Numbered from the stretch's first letter, positions 43,602 to 54,292 are shown. The stretch is DNA of 64,000 bases from an uncultured Hyphomonas sp. (GCF_963678875.1 NZ_OY787456.1:620001-684000), one strand, 5' to 3'. The notes: generated from the letters alone by a model not told the origin. Made by a program: numbers and translations.

Positions 43602-44984
43602 ATGACGGATGTGTCCACACCTCCCAATCCGGCGCCTGAGCCGCCGAATGTCGATCCGGACCTGCTGGACGACCTTGTCGACGCCGTCGATGAGAAGGAT
43701 ACGCGCTGGCTGGCGCGGACACTGCAGCGCATGCACCCGGCTGATGCGGCCGACCTGCTGGAAGCGCTGCCCTTCGACAGCTTCTCCGAGGCAGTCGAAC
43801 TGCTTGGCGGGGAGCTGCCCTCTGACATCCTGATCGAGCTGCGCGATTCCTACCGGGAAGAAGCCGTCGGCGTCCTGCCGGATACCGCCGTTGCGAGCGC
43901 CCTCGATGAGCTTGATTCAGACGATGCGACCGTCATCCTCGAAGACCTTGAGGACGAGCGCCGCGAACGCATCCTCGAAGACCTCGAACCCTTCGACCGG
44001 GCCCAGCTGGAACGCGGCCTCGCCTATGAGGAGGAATCGGCCGGCCGTCTCATGCAGACGGAATTCGTGGCCGTGCCGGAATACTGGACCGTCGGCCACG
44101 CCATCGACCATGCCCGCGAGCTGGGTGAGGAGCTGCCGGAAGTCTTCTACGAAATCTACGTGATCGACCCGGCCTACCGGCTGCAGGGCATTGTCCAGCT
44201 GGCGACGCTGATGCGCACGCCGCGCGATGTGCAGCTGGCCGACATCATGACCGACCCGCTGTCGGACATCCGCACCGACATGGACCAGGAAGAAGTCGCC
44301 TTCCAGTTCCAGAAATACTCGCTCGCCTCCGCGCCGGTGAAGGAATCCGGCGACCGTCTCGTCGGCATGATCACGGTCGACGACATGGTCGACGTTATCC
44401 AGGAAGAGGCCGAGGAAGACCTGTTCTCGCTGTTGAACGTCAGCTCGGCGGACGGTTCGGATTCCGTGGTCGACACGGTGCGGGCGCGTGCGCCATGGCT
44501 CGCTGTCAATCTCATCACGGCCTTCATTGCCTCCGGCATCATCTCCCTCTTTGAAGGCACGCTGAACCAGGTCGTGCAGCTCGCGATCCTGATGCCGGTG
44601 GTTGCGGCGCTGGGCGGCAATGCCGGCAGCCAGGGCCTCGTGGTGGCCGTGCGCGCCATTGCCGAGCGCCAGCTGGAAGGTGACGCCGTGCGCCGGGCCA
44701 TCCTGCGCGAAGCGCTGAGCGGCGTCGTGAACGGGCTCCTGTTCGCGGTTGGTGTCGGGTTGGTCGCGCTGGCCTGGTTCCACAATGTGGAATTGTCGAT
44801 CGTTCTGGCCGTTGCCATGCTGGCCACATTCCTGTGGGCCGCCTTTTCGGGCATCCTCGTGCCGCTCGGGCTCAAGAAGCTGGGCGCGGACCCAGCTGTG
44901 GCCTCCTCAGTCTTCGTATTGACGCTGACCGATGTGATGGCATTTTTCTCCTTCCTGGGGCTAGCGACGCTCGTCCTGCTCTGA
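43602..44984 (+). CDS. mgtE: Magnesium transporter MgtE
   Basis: A 460-residue Mg2+ channel/transporter. The N-domain (about 15-135) has helical repeats HPADAADLLEAL and LDSDDATVILEDLEDERRERI. Two CBS domains follow (about 140-265), including AGRLMQTEFVAVPEYWTV and ADIMTDPL. Five membrane segments fill 290-460, with NLITAFIASGIISLFEG and LMPVVAALGGNAGSQ, the family's pore motif. Acidic N and CBS domains close the pore when cytoplasmic Mg2+ is high. The ATG is nine bases after a leader hairpin. A GTCCGGC/GCCGGAC hairpin follows the stop. Confidence 0.94.
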   Translation: MTDVSTPPNPAPEPPNVDPDLLDDLVDAVDEKDTRWLARTLQRMHPADAADLLEALPFDSFSEAVELLGGELPSDILIELRDSYREEAVGVLPDTAVASALDELDSDDATVILEDLEDERRERILEDLEPFDRAQLERGLAYEEESAGRLMQTEFVAVPEYWTVGHAIDHARELGEELPEVFYEIYVIDPAYRLQGIVQLATLMRTPRDVQLADIMTDPLSDIRTDMDQEEVAFQFQKYSLASAPVKESGDRLVGMITVDDMVDVIQEEAEEDLFSLLNVSSADGSDSVVDTVRARAPWLAVNLITAFIASGIISLFEGTLNQVVQLAILMPVVAALGGNAGSQGLVVAVRAIAERQLEGDAVRRAILREALSGVVNGLLFAVGVGLVALAWFHNVELSIVLAVAMLATFLWAAFSGILVPLGLKKLGADPAVASSVFVLTLTDVMAFFSFLGLATLVLL

Positions 44985-44985
44985 G

Positions 44986-45005
44986 GTCCGGCAAAGGCGC
45001 CGGAC
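44986..45005 (+). terminator. Hairpin after mgtE, possible terminator
   Basis: GTCCGGC/GCCGGAC with an AAAGGC loop begins one base after the mgtE stop. No U-tract follows, so termination is uncertain. Confidence 0.35.
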
Positions 45006-45089
45006 TCACGCCTCAGGGGAAAGGGCGCGCCATTTGCACAGGTGCGGCATAGAAAAACATCAACTGTTTCAATACGGGAGCCATGTCTC

Positions 45090-46253
45090 TTGGCCCTGCC
45101 AATTCGCACGTCCGGCGCCGGGGTCGAGCTTATCAAGAGCTTCGAGGGCTTTCGTGCGCGCGCAACCCGCCTGCCGGACGGGTCCTGGATTGTCGGTTTC
45201 GGCCACACGGCCAGCGCCCGCGAAGGCCTGCGGGTCACCCGCGCGGACGCCGAACTCGTATTGCGCCATCACGACCTGAAACCGATTGAAGACATGATCA
45301 GCGAGCGCGTGCTGACGCCGCTGACCCAGAACGAGTTCGATGCGCTGGTCTCCTTCGCGTTCAATATCGGGCCGAAGGCCTTTCTCGAGTCCAATGTGCT
45401 GTCGCTGCTGAACAGCGGAGAACGCCTGCAGGCAGCCGAAGGCATGGCGGCCTGGCGCAAAGCCCGGGTGGATGGTGAAGTGCGCGTGGTCGACGCGCTG
45501 GTGCGCCGCCGCGCCGCCGAGAAAGCCCTGTTCCTGGAGCATCCCTCCGGCCGGATTCCTGTGCCGGGGGCGTTGCTGCGCCCGCAATTCGATCCCGGCG
45601 CTGCGCTGGCCATGGCGCGTGAGCGGGCCGTAGTGATCGAAGCGCGAACCGAAGATGGCCGCACCTCCGCAGCCCCGCCGAGACCTGTTTCTGAAACAGC
45701 TGCGCAAGCGGCTGCCCGCGCGGTGGGGGAACGGATGACGAAACTGCTCGGCGACCAGCCGGAACGTGCCGCGCCGCCGGAAGCCGCCGACGCCAGCGTG
45801 CCCACGGCAGACGAGATCACTCGCGCCGTCTCTGCCCTGGCAGAGCCGGACGGGGCAGGGGAAGACCGCCCGGACGAAACGGTTATTGAAGCCCGTCCAG
45901 CGCCCACAGAGCCGGTGCCGTCCAGGGCGCCGCCCGCCGCGCCGCCGCACCAGGCACCTGCCGCACCTGAAGGACGCCGGGAGATCCTGCGTCCGCCGGC
46001 CCTTCCGCCATCGCGCAGCAATGGGCTGAACGGGGATATCAGCGTCATGCGCTGGCTGCCCTACGCATTGCTGTCGGGGCTTGGTCTCTGGGGCGTGTTC
46101 GAGGGCGTCCGCCGGACGATTGTGCCCGCGGCGCAGCGTTTGCCGGCCAGCTCGAGCGAAGCCTTTGTCGGGCCGCTGCTGGCCTTCGGCTCAGCCCTGT
46201 TGAGCGTGCTCGCCGTCTACTATCTCTACCGGGCCATCACACGGCAGGATTGA
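45090..46253 (+). CDS. GH24 lysozyme with C-terminal membrane segments
   Basis: A protein of about 387 residues. The start is uncertain: a TTG at 45090 with GGGAG nine bases upstream is preferred to a GTG at 45042. The N-terminal 150 residues are a T4-type lysozyme: LIKSFEGFRARATRLPDG with catalytic Glu, Asp in that same stretch, and VGFGHT with Thr. A long Pro/Ala-rich disordered linker follows (about 200-320), then two hydrophobic segments near the C-terminus (LPYALLSGLGLWGVFEG and LLAFGSALLSVLAVYYLY). No signal peptide is visible. A lysozyme attached to the membrane by its C-terminus and without phage neighbours suggests a housekeeping wall enzyme. Confidence 0.78.
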   Translation: MALPIRTSGAGVELIKSFEGFRARATRLPDGSWIVGFGHTASAREGLRVTRADAELVLRHHDLKPIEDMISERVLTPLTQNEFDALVSFAFNIGPKAFLESNVLSLLNSGERLQAAEGMAAWRKARVDGEVRVVDALVRRRAAEKALFLEHPSGRIPVPGALLRPQFDPGAALAMARERAVVIEARTEDGRTSAAPPRPVSETAAQAAARAVGERMTKLLGDQPERAAPPEAADASVPTADEITRAVSALAEPDGAGEDRPDETVIEARPAPTEPVPSRAPPAAPPHQAPAAPEGRREILRPPALPPSRSNGLNGDISVMRWLPYALLSGLGLWGVFEGVRRTIVPAAQRLPASSSEAFVGPLLAFGSALLSVLAVYYLYRAITRQD

Positions 46254-46291
46254 GTGCTGACAGGCCGGGAACGGCCTGCTACTCAGTCGCC

Positions 46292-47464
46292 ATGATTGCG
46301 AACACATATCCCACCCTGAACTTCGACCTCGGCGAAACTGCCGACATGATCCGCGAAACCGTGGCAAGTTTTGCCCAGAACGAGATCGCGCCCCGCGCCG
46401 CCGAGATCGACCGGACCGACACATTCCCGCGCGACCTGCTGCCCAAGATGGGCGAGCTGGGCCTGCTCGGCATCACGGTCGAGGAGGAATGGGGCGGCAC
46501 CGGCCTTGGTTATCTCGAACATGTTGTTGCGATGGAGGAGATCTCCCGCGCCTCCGCCTCGGTCGGCCTCTCTTACGGCGCCCATTCGAACCTCTGCGTG
46601 AACCAGATTCGCAGATGGGCCAGCGATGCCCAGAAGGCGCGCTACCTGCCGAAGCTGATGAGTGGCGAACATCTCGGCTCCCTCGCCATGAGCGAAAGCG
46701 GGGCGGGGTCTGACGTCGTCTCGATGAAGCTGCGCGCCGAAAAGAAGGGTGACAGCTACGTCCTCAACGGCACCAAGATGTGGATCACCAATGCGCCGGA
46801 TGCGGACGTCCTCGTCGTCTACGCCAAGACCGAGCCGGAGGCAGGCTCGAAAGGCATCACAGCTTTCCTGATCGAACGCGGCATGAAGGGCTTCTCCGTC
46901 GCGCAGAAGCTGGACAAGCTGGGCATGCGCGGCTCTGAAACCGGTGAGCTGGTTTTTGAAGACTGCGAAGTGCCGGAAGAGAATATCATGGGGCCGCTGA
47001 ATGGCGGTGTCCGTGTGCTGATGAGTGGGCTCGACTATGAGCGCGCCGTGCTGTCGGCTGGGCCGACGGGTATCATGCAGGCCTGCATGGATGTCGTGAT
47101 CCCCTACATCCACGACCGCAAACAGTTCGGCCAGTCGATCGGCGAGTTCCAGCTGATCCAGGGCAAGGTTGCAGATATGTATGTCCAGATGAACGCCGCC
47201 AAGGCCTATGTCTATGCCGTCGCCAAATCCTGCGACCGGGGCGAGACGACCCGCAAAGACGCCGCCGGCGCGATCCTCTATGCGGCTGAGACCGCCACGA
47301 AGCTCGCCCTCGACGCGATCCAGATTCTCGGCGGCAACGGCTATATCAACGAATACCCGACCGGGCGGCTCCTGCGTGATGCGAAGCTCTACGAGATCGG
47401 GGCAGGGACATCTGAAATCCGCCGCTGGCTCATCGGCCGGGAACTCTTCGGCGAAACTGCATGA
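46292..47464 (+). CDS. ivd: Isovaleryl-CoA dehydrogenase
   Basis: A 390-residue FAD enzyme for the third step of leucine breakdown, isovaleryl-CoA to 3-methylcrotonyl-CoA. The ATG before IANTYPTLNFDLGE was chosen. AMSESGAGSDVVSMKLRAEK is the FAD-binding loop, WITNAPDADVLVVYAKT a characteristic IVD strand, and SGLDYERAVLSAGPTG carries the catalytic Glu at the IVD-specific position. ILGGNGYINEYPTGRLLRDAK and YEIGAGTSEIRR close the domain. It is liuA of the leucine/isovalerate set whose other members lie 4-13 kb downstream. The next gene's ATG overlaps its stop by four bases. Confidence 0.95.
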   Translation: MIANTYPTLNFDLGETADMIRETVASFAQNEIAPRAAEIDRTDTFPRDLLPKMGELGLLGITVEEEWGGTGLGYLEHVVAMEEISRASASVGLSYGAHSNLCVNQIRRWASDAQKARYLPKLMSGEHLGSLAMSESGAGSDVVSMKLRAEKKGDSYVLNGTKMWITNAPDADVLVVYAKTEPEAGSKGITAFLIERGMKGFSVAQKLDKLGMRGSETGELVFEDCEVPEENIMGPLNGGVRVLMSGLDYERAVLSAGPTGIMQACMDVVIPYIHDRKQFGQSIGEFQLIQGKVADMYVQMNAAKAYVYAVAKSCDRGETTRKDAAGAILYAAETATKLALDAIQILGGNGYINEYPTGRLLRDAKLYEIGAGTSEIRRWLIGRELFGETA

Positions 47465-48009
47465 GTATGGGCATCCGCCTGGCGACGTCTGACGATGCCG
47501 GGTGGATCGCCGATATTTACGCGCCCTATGTTCGGGACACGGTCATCTCATTCGAGATGGAACCGCCCCCGGCGGAGGAAATGGCCCAGCGCATCGAAAC
47601 GACGCTGCAGACTTACCCCTGGCTGGTAGCCGAGGAAGCAGGCCGGCCGCTCGGATATGCCTATGCCTCCCCGCACCGGGCGCGGGCGGCCTATCGCTGG
47701 TCCTGCGATGTCAGCGTCTATGTCGGGCCACAGGCGCAGCGCAAAGGCGTGGGCATGCTGCTTTATGTCCGCCTGCTGGAGATGCTGGAAGGGCAGGGCT
47801 TCCGGAACGCCTTTGCCGGGATTGCCCTACCGAACGCCGCTAGCATCGGCCTGCATGAGCGCCTCGGCTTCACCCATCTCGGCACCTACCGGAATGTCGG
47901 CTACAAACTCGGTGCCTGGCACGATGTCGGCTGGTGGCAGAAAATCCTGACGGACGCGCCCGGCACGCCGGATGATCCCGTTCCGTTGCCAGAATTCCTG
48001 AAGCGTTAG
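47461..48009 (+). CDS. GNAT acetyltransferase, phosphinothricin-acetyltransferase-like
   Basis: A 182-residue N-acetyltransferase similar in form to Pat/Bar and to YncA (MnaT). IRLATSDDAGWIADIYAPYVRDTVISFE is the N-terminal segment of these enzymes. VSVYVGPQAQRKGVGMLLYVRLL contains the acetyl-CoA-binding R/QxxGxG/A motif, and NAASIGLHERLGFTHLGTY the end of the fold. LGAWHDVGWWQ is characteristic of the Pat/YncA branch. It is coupled to ivd by an ATGA overlap. Its role there is unclear; related proteins acetylate methionine derivatives or small amines. Confidence 0.88.
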   Translation: MSMGIRLATSDDAGWIADIYAPYVRDTVISFEMEPPPAEEMAQRIETTLQTYPWLVAEEAGRPLGYAYASPHRARAAYRWSCDVSVYVGPQAQRKGVGMLLYVRLLEMLEGQGFRNAFAGIALPNAASIGLHERLGFTHLGTYRNVGYKLGAWHDVGWWQKILTDAPGTPDDPVPLPEFLKR

Positions 48010-48015
48010 AAAGTC

Positions 48016-49992
48016 TTAAGCCCGGGCGCGGCGCTCTTCGAATTCTGTTGGAACGCTCAGCACCTGTCCGATCACGGTCACGAGAGAGCGCTCGTCGATC
48101 GGTTTGGCGACATATCCGTCAAAGCCCTTGGCAAGATATTTCTCCCGGTCGCCGCGCATGGAGTCTGCTGTGAGGGCAATCACCGGCACGACCCGGTTGA
48201 GGCTCGCCGAATTGCGCAGGCGCTTGAAGGCTTCTGCGCCGTCGAGGCCCGGCATGTGGATGTCCATCAGCACGATGTCGAACGGCTCGTGATCCAGCGC
48301 TTCAAGTGCGTCGTTGCCATCCCCGGCCTCAGACACGACCAGTCCGTAATGCTCCAGGAAGGTGCGGGCGACGCGGCGGTTGATGCCGTTATCGTCGACC
48401 ACCAGCGCGCGGCGGCCGCCGAGGCCTTCCTGCTTGGTCTTTGGTGCAGCAGGCTTCGGCAGGACAGCTTCGTGAAGGTGGATCACATCGCCGGCTTCCG
48501 CCTCGAATTTCAGGGTAAAGACAGATCCGCGGCCCGGCTCGCTGACGACGGTCACGTCGCCGCCCATCATCCGGGCCAGTTTCCGCGTGATCGGCAGGCC
48601 AAGCCCTGTGCCGCCAAAGCGGCGCGTCGTGGAGCCATCGGCCTGCGAGAAGCTTTCGAACACGCGGTCCATCTTCTCTGCCGGAATGCCGCAGCCGGAG
48701 TCGGAGACGTGCACGATCACTCGTGTATGGCCGGTCTGGGTCGGTTCGCAGGTCACGACGACCATCACTTCGCCCTTTTCGGTGAACTTGATGGCGTTGG
48801 AGACAAGGTTGCCGACGCATTGGCGCACACGTACCGGGTCGAACTTCATCCGGGACGGAACGCTGGGGTCGATGAACAGCTGCAGCTTGATGCCTTTTTC
48901 CTCGGCCGTCGCCGCGTGCAGCTTGATCATGCGGCTCAGCTTGTGGCGCAGGTCTCCGGAAACCGGCGTCACTTCCAGCTTGCCGGCTTCGATTTTCGAC
49001 AGGTCCAGAATGTCGTTCAGGATCGACATCAGCGTCTTGCCGGAATCCAGGATCGTGGCGACCTGTTCGCGCTGGTCCGGCGTCAGGCTCGTGTGGGCCA
49101 GAACCTGCGTCATGCCGAGCACACCGTTCAGAGGTGTGCGGATCTCGTGGCTCATGTTTGCGAGGAATTCGGATTTCAGGCGCGTGGCCTGTTCGGCGCG
49201 GTTCAGCGCATCGCGCAGTTCGTGCCCCTGGCGGCGCTCTTCGCGCACATCGCGCACATAGGTGATGAAGACGCGCTCGCCTTTTTCACCCCAGCGCGCG
49301 CTGGTCAGCGACAGCTCAACCTGGTTCGTGCCGCCGGACTTTGTCGGCGTTTCGGCCTGGGTGACATGGCGCAGCACCTCGCCGCTGGCAAGCTTCATGG
49401 CCAGTTCAGCGTCCGGCTCATAGGTCTCCACACCGGTCAGTATGCCGACATCCCGGCCGATCAGCTCCTCTTCGGTGTATTCGGACATCTCGCAGAGCGC
49501 CCGGTTCACATAGGTGATCCGGCCGGCGGCATCATTCAGGATGATGCCGTGCAAGGCATGATCACAGGCGGTTTTCGCCAGGTCGTAGAGGCGGATAGCC
49601 TCGTCCCGCTCCTGGGCAATGTCGGTGATCTCGTGGGAAACGGACAGGGCACGGCGTTCGCCGTCGCGCTCGACCGGGATGATGGTGGTTTTCATCACCT
49701 TGCCGAGCATTTTGGCGGCGCGGCCCTGCGAGGTGACGAAAGTGCGCGACTCACCCGTTCTGATCACATGGGTGACGGCACGCACCATTTCCGTGTCTTT
49801 GTAGGACGGATCAAATTCGAAGATACGCATGCCGACGACGCTTTTGCCGTCAGGCAGGATCGACTCGTTCATCAGCCGGTTCGAGGCCGTCCACTGAAGA
49901 TCAACAAGCTCACCGGATTCATTGTGCACTGCAGCGGTTTCGCAGATCACCACCGGCAGCAGGTCCCAAAGCGCCATATCCATGCGCAGCAT
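48016..49992 (-). CDS. PAS-containing hybrid histidine kinase
   Basis: A 658-residue cytoplasmic hybrid kinase with no membrane segments. Two PAS-like regions lie about 5-125 and 140-255 (GIILNDAAGRITYVNRALCEM). The dimerisation helix has FLANMSHEIRTPLNG with His282. NLVSNAIKFTEKGE, DSGCGIPAEKM and FGGTGLGLPITRKLARMMGG form the ATP-binding domain. The C-terminal receiver (about 525-650) has LVVDDNGINRRVA and MDIHMPG with Asp577. Being cytoplasmic, it should read an internal cue through PAS. No response-regulator gene is adjacent. It is convergent with the acetyltransferase and interrupts the liu genes. Confidence 0.93.
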   Translation of the reverse strand: MLRMDMALWDLLPVVICETAAVHNESGELVDLQWTASNRLMNESILPDGKSVVGMRIFEFDPSYKDTEMVRAVTHVIRTGESRTFVTSQGRAAKMLGKVMKTTIIPVERDGERRALSVSHEITDIAQERDEAIRLYDLAKTACDHALHGIILNDAAGRITYVNRALCEMSEYTEEELIGRDVGILTGVETYEPDAELAMKLASGEVLRHVTQAETPTKSGGTNQVELSLTSARWGEKGERVFITYVRDVREERRQGHELRDALNRAEQATRLKSEFLANMSHEIRTPLNGVLGMTQVLAHTSLTPDQREQVATILDSGKTLMSILNDILDLSKIEAGKLEVTPVSGDLRHKLSRMIKLHAATAEEKGIKLQLFIDPSVPSRMKFDPVRVRQCVGNLVSNAIKFTEKGEVMVVVTCEPTQTGHTRVIVHVSDSGCGIPAEKMDRVFESFSQADGSTTRRFGGTGLGLPITRKLARMMGGDVTVVSEPGRGSVFTLKFEAEAGDVIHLHEAVLPKPAAPKTKQEGLGGRRALVVDDNGINRRVARTFLEHYGLVVSEAGDGNDALEALDHEPFDIVLMDIHMPGLDGAEAFKRLRNSASLNRVVPVIALTADSMRGDREKYLAKGFDGYVAKPIDERSLVTVIGQVLSVPTEFEERRARA

Positions 49993-50040
49993 CTCCCATC
50001 CTCCCCCGTCAGCCCTGAGGGAAGCTGCCTGAATATACTT

Positions 50041-50051
50041 AATACTGTATT
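50041..50051. promoter_or_regulatory. AATACTGTATT palindrome upstream of hybrid kinase
   Basis: AATAC and GTATT mirror each other around one base, in the only AT-rich part of this intergenic gap, 49 bases upstream of the kinase start. It is either an operator or part of the promoter. Confidence 0.45.
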
Positions 50052-50056
50052 GAAAA

Positions 50057-51874
50057 TTATACGTTTACGAGAAACGCGTCCTGTGGCCGTACGGATTTGG
50101 CAAGGCCTGCCGCGTCAAGCGCGAGCAGGGCGGCCTGGTAGCCGGACTCGACGGTGGCATCGTAATTTTCCCAGTCGCGCAGTTCTGTTTCCACCAGTTC
50201 CGGCAGGATCAGCACGTCCGTCATGTCCCGTCCGAACTGGGTGTCCGCCCGGATTGTCGCGGACCGCATGAGGACGCCGGCAATCGGCGGCGGATTGGAA
50301 AAGCCGTGCTGCGCGACCCAGCGGAAGAAGCCCGCAGGCTTCTGGAATTCGTCGATCTTCAGGCCTTCAGGCTGGCGCGTGACATCAGAGCCGATGACGA
50401 AACCGCGATGCATGTCGCGCATCACATCAACCGGGAAATTGTTCAGCACGGCGCCATCGACCAGCAGGTCATTGCCGTCCACCACCGGCGGCAGGATGCC
50501 GGGCAGCGAGATCGTGGCGCGCAGCGCTTCGCGTAAAAGGCCAGTCCGGTGGATCTTCTGTGTCCCGGTCATCAGGCTTGTCGATGTGGAGAAGAAGGGC
50601 AGGACGAGGTCGCCGATTTCGGCGTCGCCGAAATGCTCCTTCAGGCGGGCATTCACGCGCACGCCTTTGACCATCCCGACGACAGGCAAGGTATAGTCCC
50701 CAAGCGGATTGGTTTCCACGAAGGCCTTGCGGATGCGCCTGTCGATCTCGGCATCGTCCCAGCCCATGGCAACGCAGGCGGCAATCACGGCGCCCATGGA
50801 GGCCCCGCCGACAAAGTCGATCGGAATGCGACGGTCGCGCATCGCCCGGACCACGCCGATATGGGAATAGGCCCGCGCACCGCCGCCGGACAGGATCAGC
50901 CCGACCGAGACTCCGGCCATGACACGGGCCAGCCGGTCACAGTTCGGGCCATCCATGCCCTGCCAGTGGAACAGGCGGCTCGCGCCAGCGGCTTCCAGCC
51001 ATTCGACCGGCCTGCAGGCGCGCCGGTTGTCGCCGGGGTGCAGCAGCAGCACGTCGACCAGTTTCAGTTCGCGGGCAGGGGAGTCGTCGTCCGGCATCAG
51101 CGGATTGGAGGGCTTGGCGTCGGCCCGGCCGACGACCCAGATCCGGTCCGCCTGGCGCACCGACAGGCGGTACCAGCGCGTGTCTCCGATGGTGGAGATC
51201 AGGATCACCACATCGTGGCGCTGTTCCAGATCGTCGAAAAAGGCTGCGGGCTTGTCCGCGCCCATGCGTTCGCCCACCACCACGGCTGTCTTGCCAAGGG
51301 CTTCGACGCTCGCCTTCAGCGCCTCGGCGCGCAGTTCGAGGTCGATCGTCGGCGAGGTGGCCACCAGCGTGAACACTTTCGGCGCGGCGCTGACATTGCG
51401 TTGCCCCTCCCGGCCGACCCGGCGCAGGATGATGCGGATCATGTGCTCCAGCAGCTCCGGCTCCGACTTGACCAGCTGGCGCCAGCCTTCGCGGGAGAAG
51501 CCGACCACTTCGCAATCGCGCAAGGCATAGACCGAGCTTGTGTGCGGGGCGTTGTCCGGTGTGCCGTCACCGTCGAGATCGATCCCCCCGAGGAACAGCG
51601 CCATCTCGCCGACAGGCTCGCCGGGGCGGATATGACCGACGAATTCGGACTGGCCGTTCGGGTTTACCCGGAACGCGCCGAGCGCGCCTGACAGGACGAA
51701 ATAGATCATGTCCGCCGGTTCATTGCGCAGGAACAGCGTCCCGCCAGCCGGGACGCAGAACCAGGACGCTTCGCGCCCGGCCGCTTTCATCGCCTTGGCC
51801 GGCACATCTTTCAGGAAGGCAATCGCCTTCAGGGATGTCGTGATATCCAGCTTCATGTTTCCAAACATGCGCAT
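50057..51874 (-). CDS. Cyclic-nucleotide-binding patatin-like phospholipase (NTE family)
   Basis: A 605-residue fusion. The N-terminal cNMP-binding domain (about 15-145) has FLRNEPADMIYFVLSGALGAF and PGEPVGEMALFLGG, close to the phosphate-binding cassette. A middle region (about 160-290) is an NTE-type linker. The patatin domain (about 310-490) has GLILSGGGARAYSHIGVVRA (oxyanion GGGxR), GGASMGAVIAA with the nucleophile Ser, and LLVDGAVLNNFPVDVM with the catalytic Asp. This is the architecture of bacterial neuropathy-target-esterase relatives, lysophospholipases controlled by a nucleotide or by membrane state. A start six codons later is possible. Confidence 0.9.
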   Translation of the reverse strand: MRMFGNMKLDITTSLKAIAFLKDVPAKAMKAAGREASWFCVPAGGTLFLRNEPADMIYFVLSGALGAFRVNPNGQSEFVGHIRPGEPVGEMALFLGGIDLDGDGTPDNAPHTSSVYALRDCEVVGFSREGWRQLVKSEPELLEHMIRIILRRVGREGQRNVSAAPKVFTLVATSPTIDLELRAEALKASVEALGKTAVVVGERMGADKPAAFFDDLEQRHDVVILISTIGDTRWYRLSVRQADRIWVVGRADAKPSNPLMPDDDSPARELKLVDVLLLHPGDNRRACRPVEWLEAAGASRLFHWQGMDGPNCDRLARVMAGVSVGLILSGGGARAYSHIGVVRAMRDRRIPIDFVGGASMGAVIAACVAMGWDDAEIDRRIRKAFVETNPLGDYTLPVVGMVKGVRVNARLKEHFGDAEIGDLVLPFFSTSTSLMTGTQKIHRTGLLREALRATISLPGILPPVVDGNDLLVDGAVLNNFPVDVMRDMHRGFVIGSDVTRQPEGLKIDEFQKPAGFFRWVAQHGFSNPPPIAGVLMRSATIRADTQFGRDMTDVLILPELVETELRDWENYDATVESGYQAALLALDAAGLAKSVRPQDAFLVNV

Positions 51875-51922
51875 CGCCTGCGGCCTTTCCTAGGGGGCTT
51901 TTCCGCCAGTCTGGTAAAAACC

Positions 51923-51942
51923 GGTGACACACGCGTGACACC
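51923..51942. promoter_or_regulatory. GTGACAC repeat upstream of mccB
   Basis: GGTGACAC, four bases, then GTGACACC. GTGACAC repeats at an 11-base interval and the whole is also a near-perfect palindrome (7 of 8 positions). It lies 49 bases upstream of mccB, and may be an operator for the carboxylase gene or for the divergent patatin. Confidence 0.5.
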
Positions 51943-51990
51943 TGACCCAGAGGCAGCTAAGCCTGCCAAAAACTTCTGAAGGGAGGCTGA

Positions 51991-53598
<1,608 letters not shown>

Positions 53599-53648
53599 GC
53601 CGGGAAATAAGGACGTTTGCGGATTGCGGGGCGTCGCAGGTCTGACAT

Positions 53649-53675
53649 CTTCCTGTCGTAGGGTGCGACAGGAAG
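53649..53675 (+). promoter_or_regulatory. 10-bp hairpin abutting ribosome-binding site
   Basis: CTTCCTGTCG and CGACAGGAAG pair perfectly around TAGGGTG and are directly followed by the AGGGA ribosome-binding site of the reductase gene. It could be a translation-control stem or a DNA operator. Confidence 0.6.
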
Positions 53676-53687
53676 AGGGACCTGCCC

Positions 53688-54272
53688 ATGACCAAGAAAT
53701 CGATCTGCATCATCAACGGCCATCCGGATACCGACCCGAAACACCTGATCCACGCCTTGTGCGACGCCTATGCTGATGGCGCCGAGAGCGCGGGCCACAC
53801 AGTTACGCGCATCGATGTTGCCGCGCTCGACGTGCCCATGCTCCGCACGGCTGAGGAGTTTGCCGAGCCGCCGCCGGAACCCATCCTGACAGAACGGGAA
53901 AAGATCGCGGCGGCGGAGCATTTGCTGATCGCCTTCCCGCTCTGGATGGGCAACATGCCGGCCCTTCTGAAGGCCTTCTTCGAACAGGCGGCAAGGGGAG
54001 AGTTCTTCCTTGGGCAGAGCGACAAGGGCTGGCCGGCCCAGATGATGAAGGGCAAGTCTGCCCGCGTACTGGTCTCCATGGGCATGCCGGGGCTCGTCTA
54101 CCGGTTCGGCATGGACGCCGGCGCGCTGAAGGCGCTGGAGCGCGGTCTGCTCGGGCTTTCCGGTTTCCATCCGCTGCATCACACGATCATCGGCGGGGCG
54201 GGGGAGCTCGATGAAGATGACTTCCGGTCCTGGGAAACCTTCTGCCGCAAGATCGGCGCCGAGGGCGTCTGA
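53688..54272 (+). CDS. Flavodoxin-fold NAD(P)H:quinone oxidoreductase-like protein
   Basis: A 194-residue protein of the KefF/MdaB-type family, which bind FMN or FAD and reduce quinones by two electrons. SICIINGHPDTDPKHLIHALC is the phosphate-binding loop and first helix. LLIAFPLWMGNMPALLKAFFEQ is the typical FPLWW/G motif over the flavin, and LVSMGMPGLVYRFGM follows. It starts after AGGGA. It is separate from mccB by 89 bases that contain a perfect hairpin. Downstream lie direct repeats and an EF-hand gene. Its physiological acceptor is unknown. Confidence 0.85.
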   Translation: MTKKSICIINGHPDTDPKHLIHALCDAYADGAESAGHTVTRIDVAALDVPMLRTAEEFAEPPPEPILTEREKIAAAEHLLIAFPLWMGNMPALLKAFFEQAARGEFFLGQSDKGWPAQMMKGKSARVLVSMGMPGLVYRFGMDAGALKALERGLLGLSGFHPLHHTIIGGAGELDEDDFRSWETFCRKIGAEGV

Positions 54273-54292
54273 TCCGTATGCGGCGGGCGGCC

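Noticed and set aside
45042..46253. Prophage endolysin
   Set aside because: No holin, spanin, structural or integrase genes nearby, and the protein has a C-terminal membrane region unusual for phage lysozymes.
48256..50271. A 671-codon plus-strand open frame opposite the hybrid kinase
   Set aside because: The minus-strand kinase has all family motifs; the plus frame is His/Arg/Gln-rich noise.
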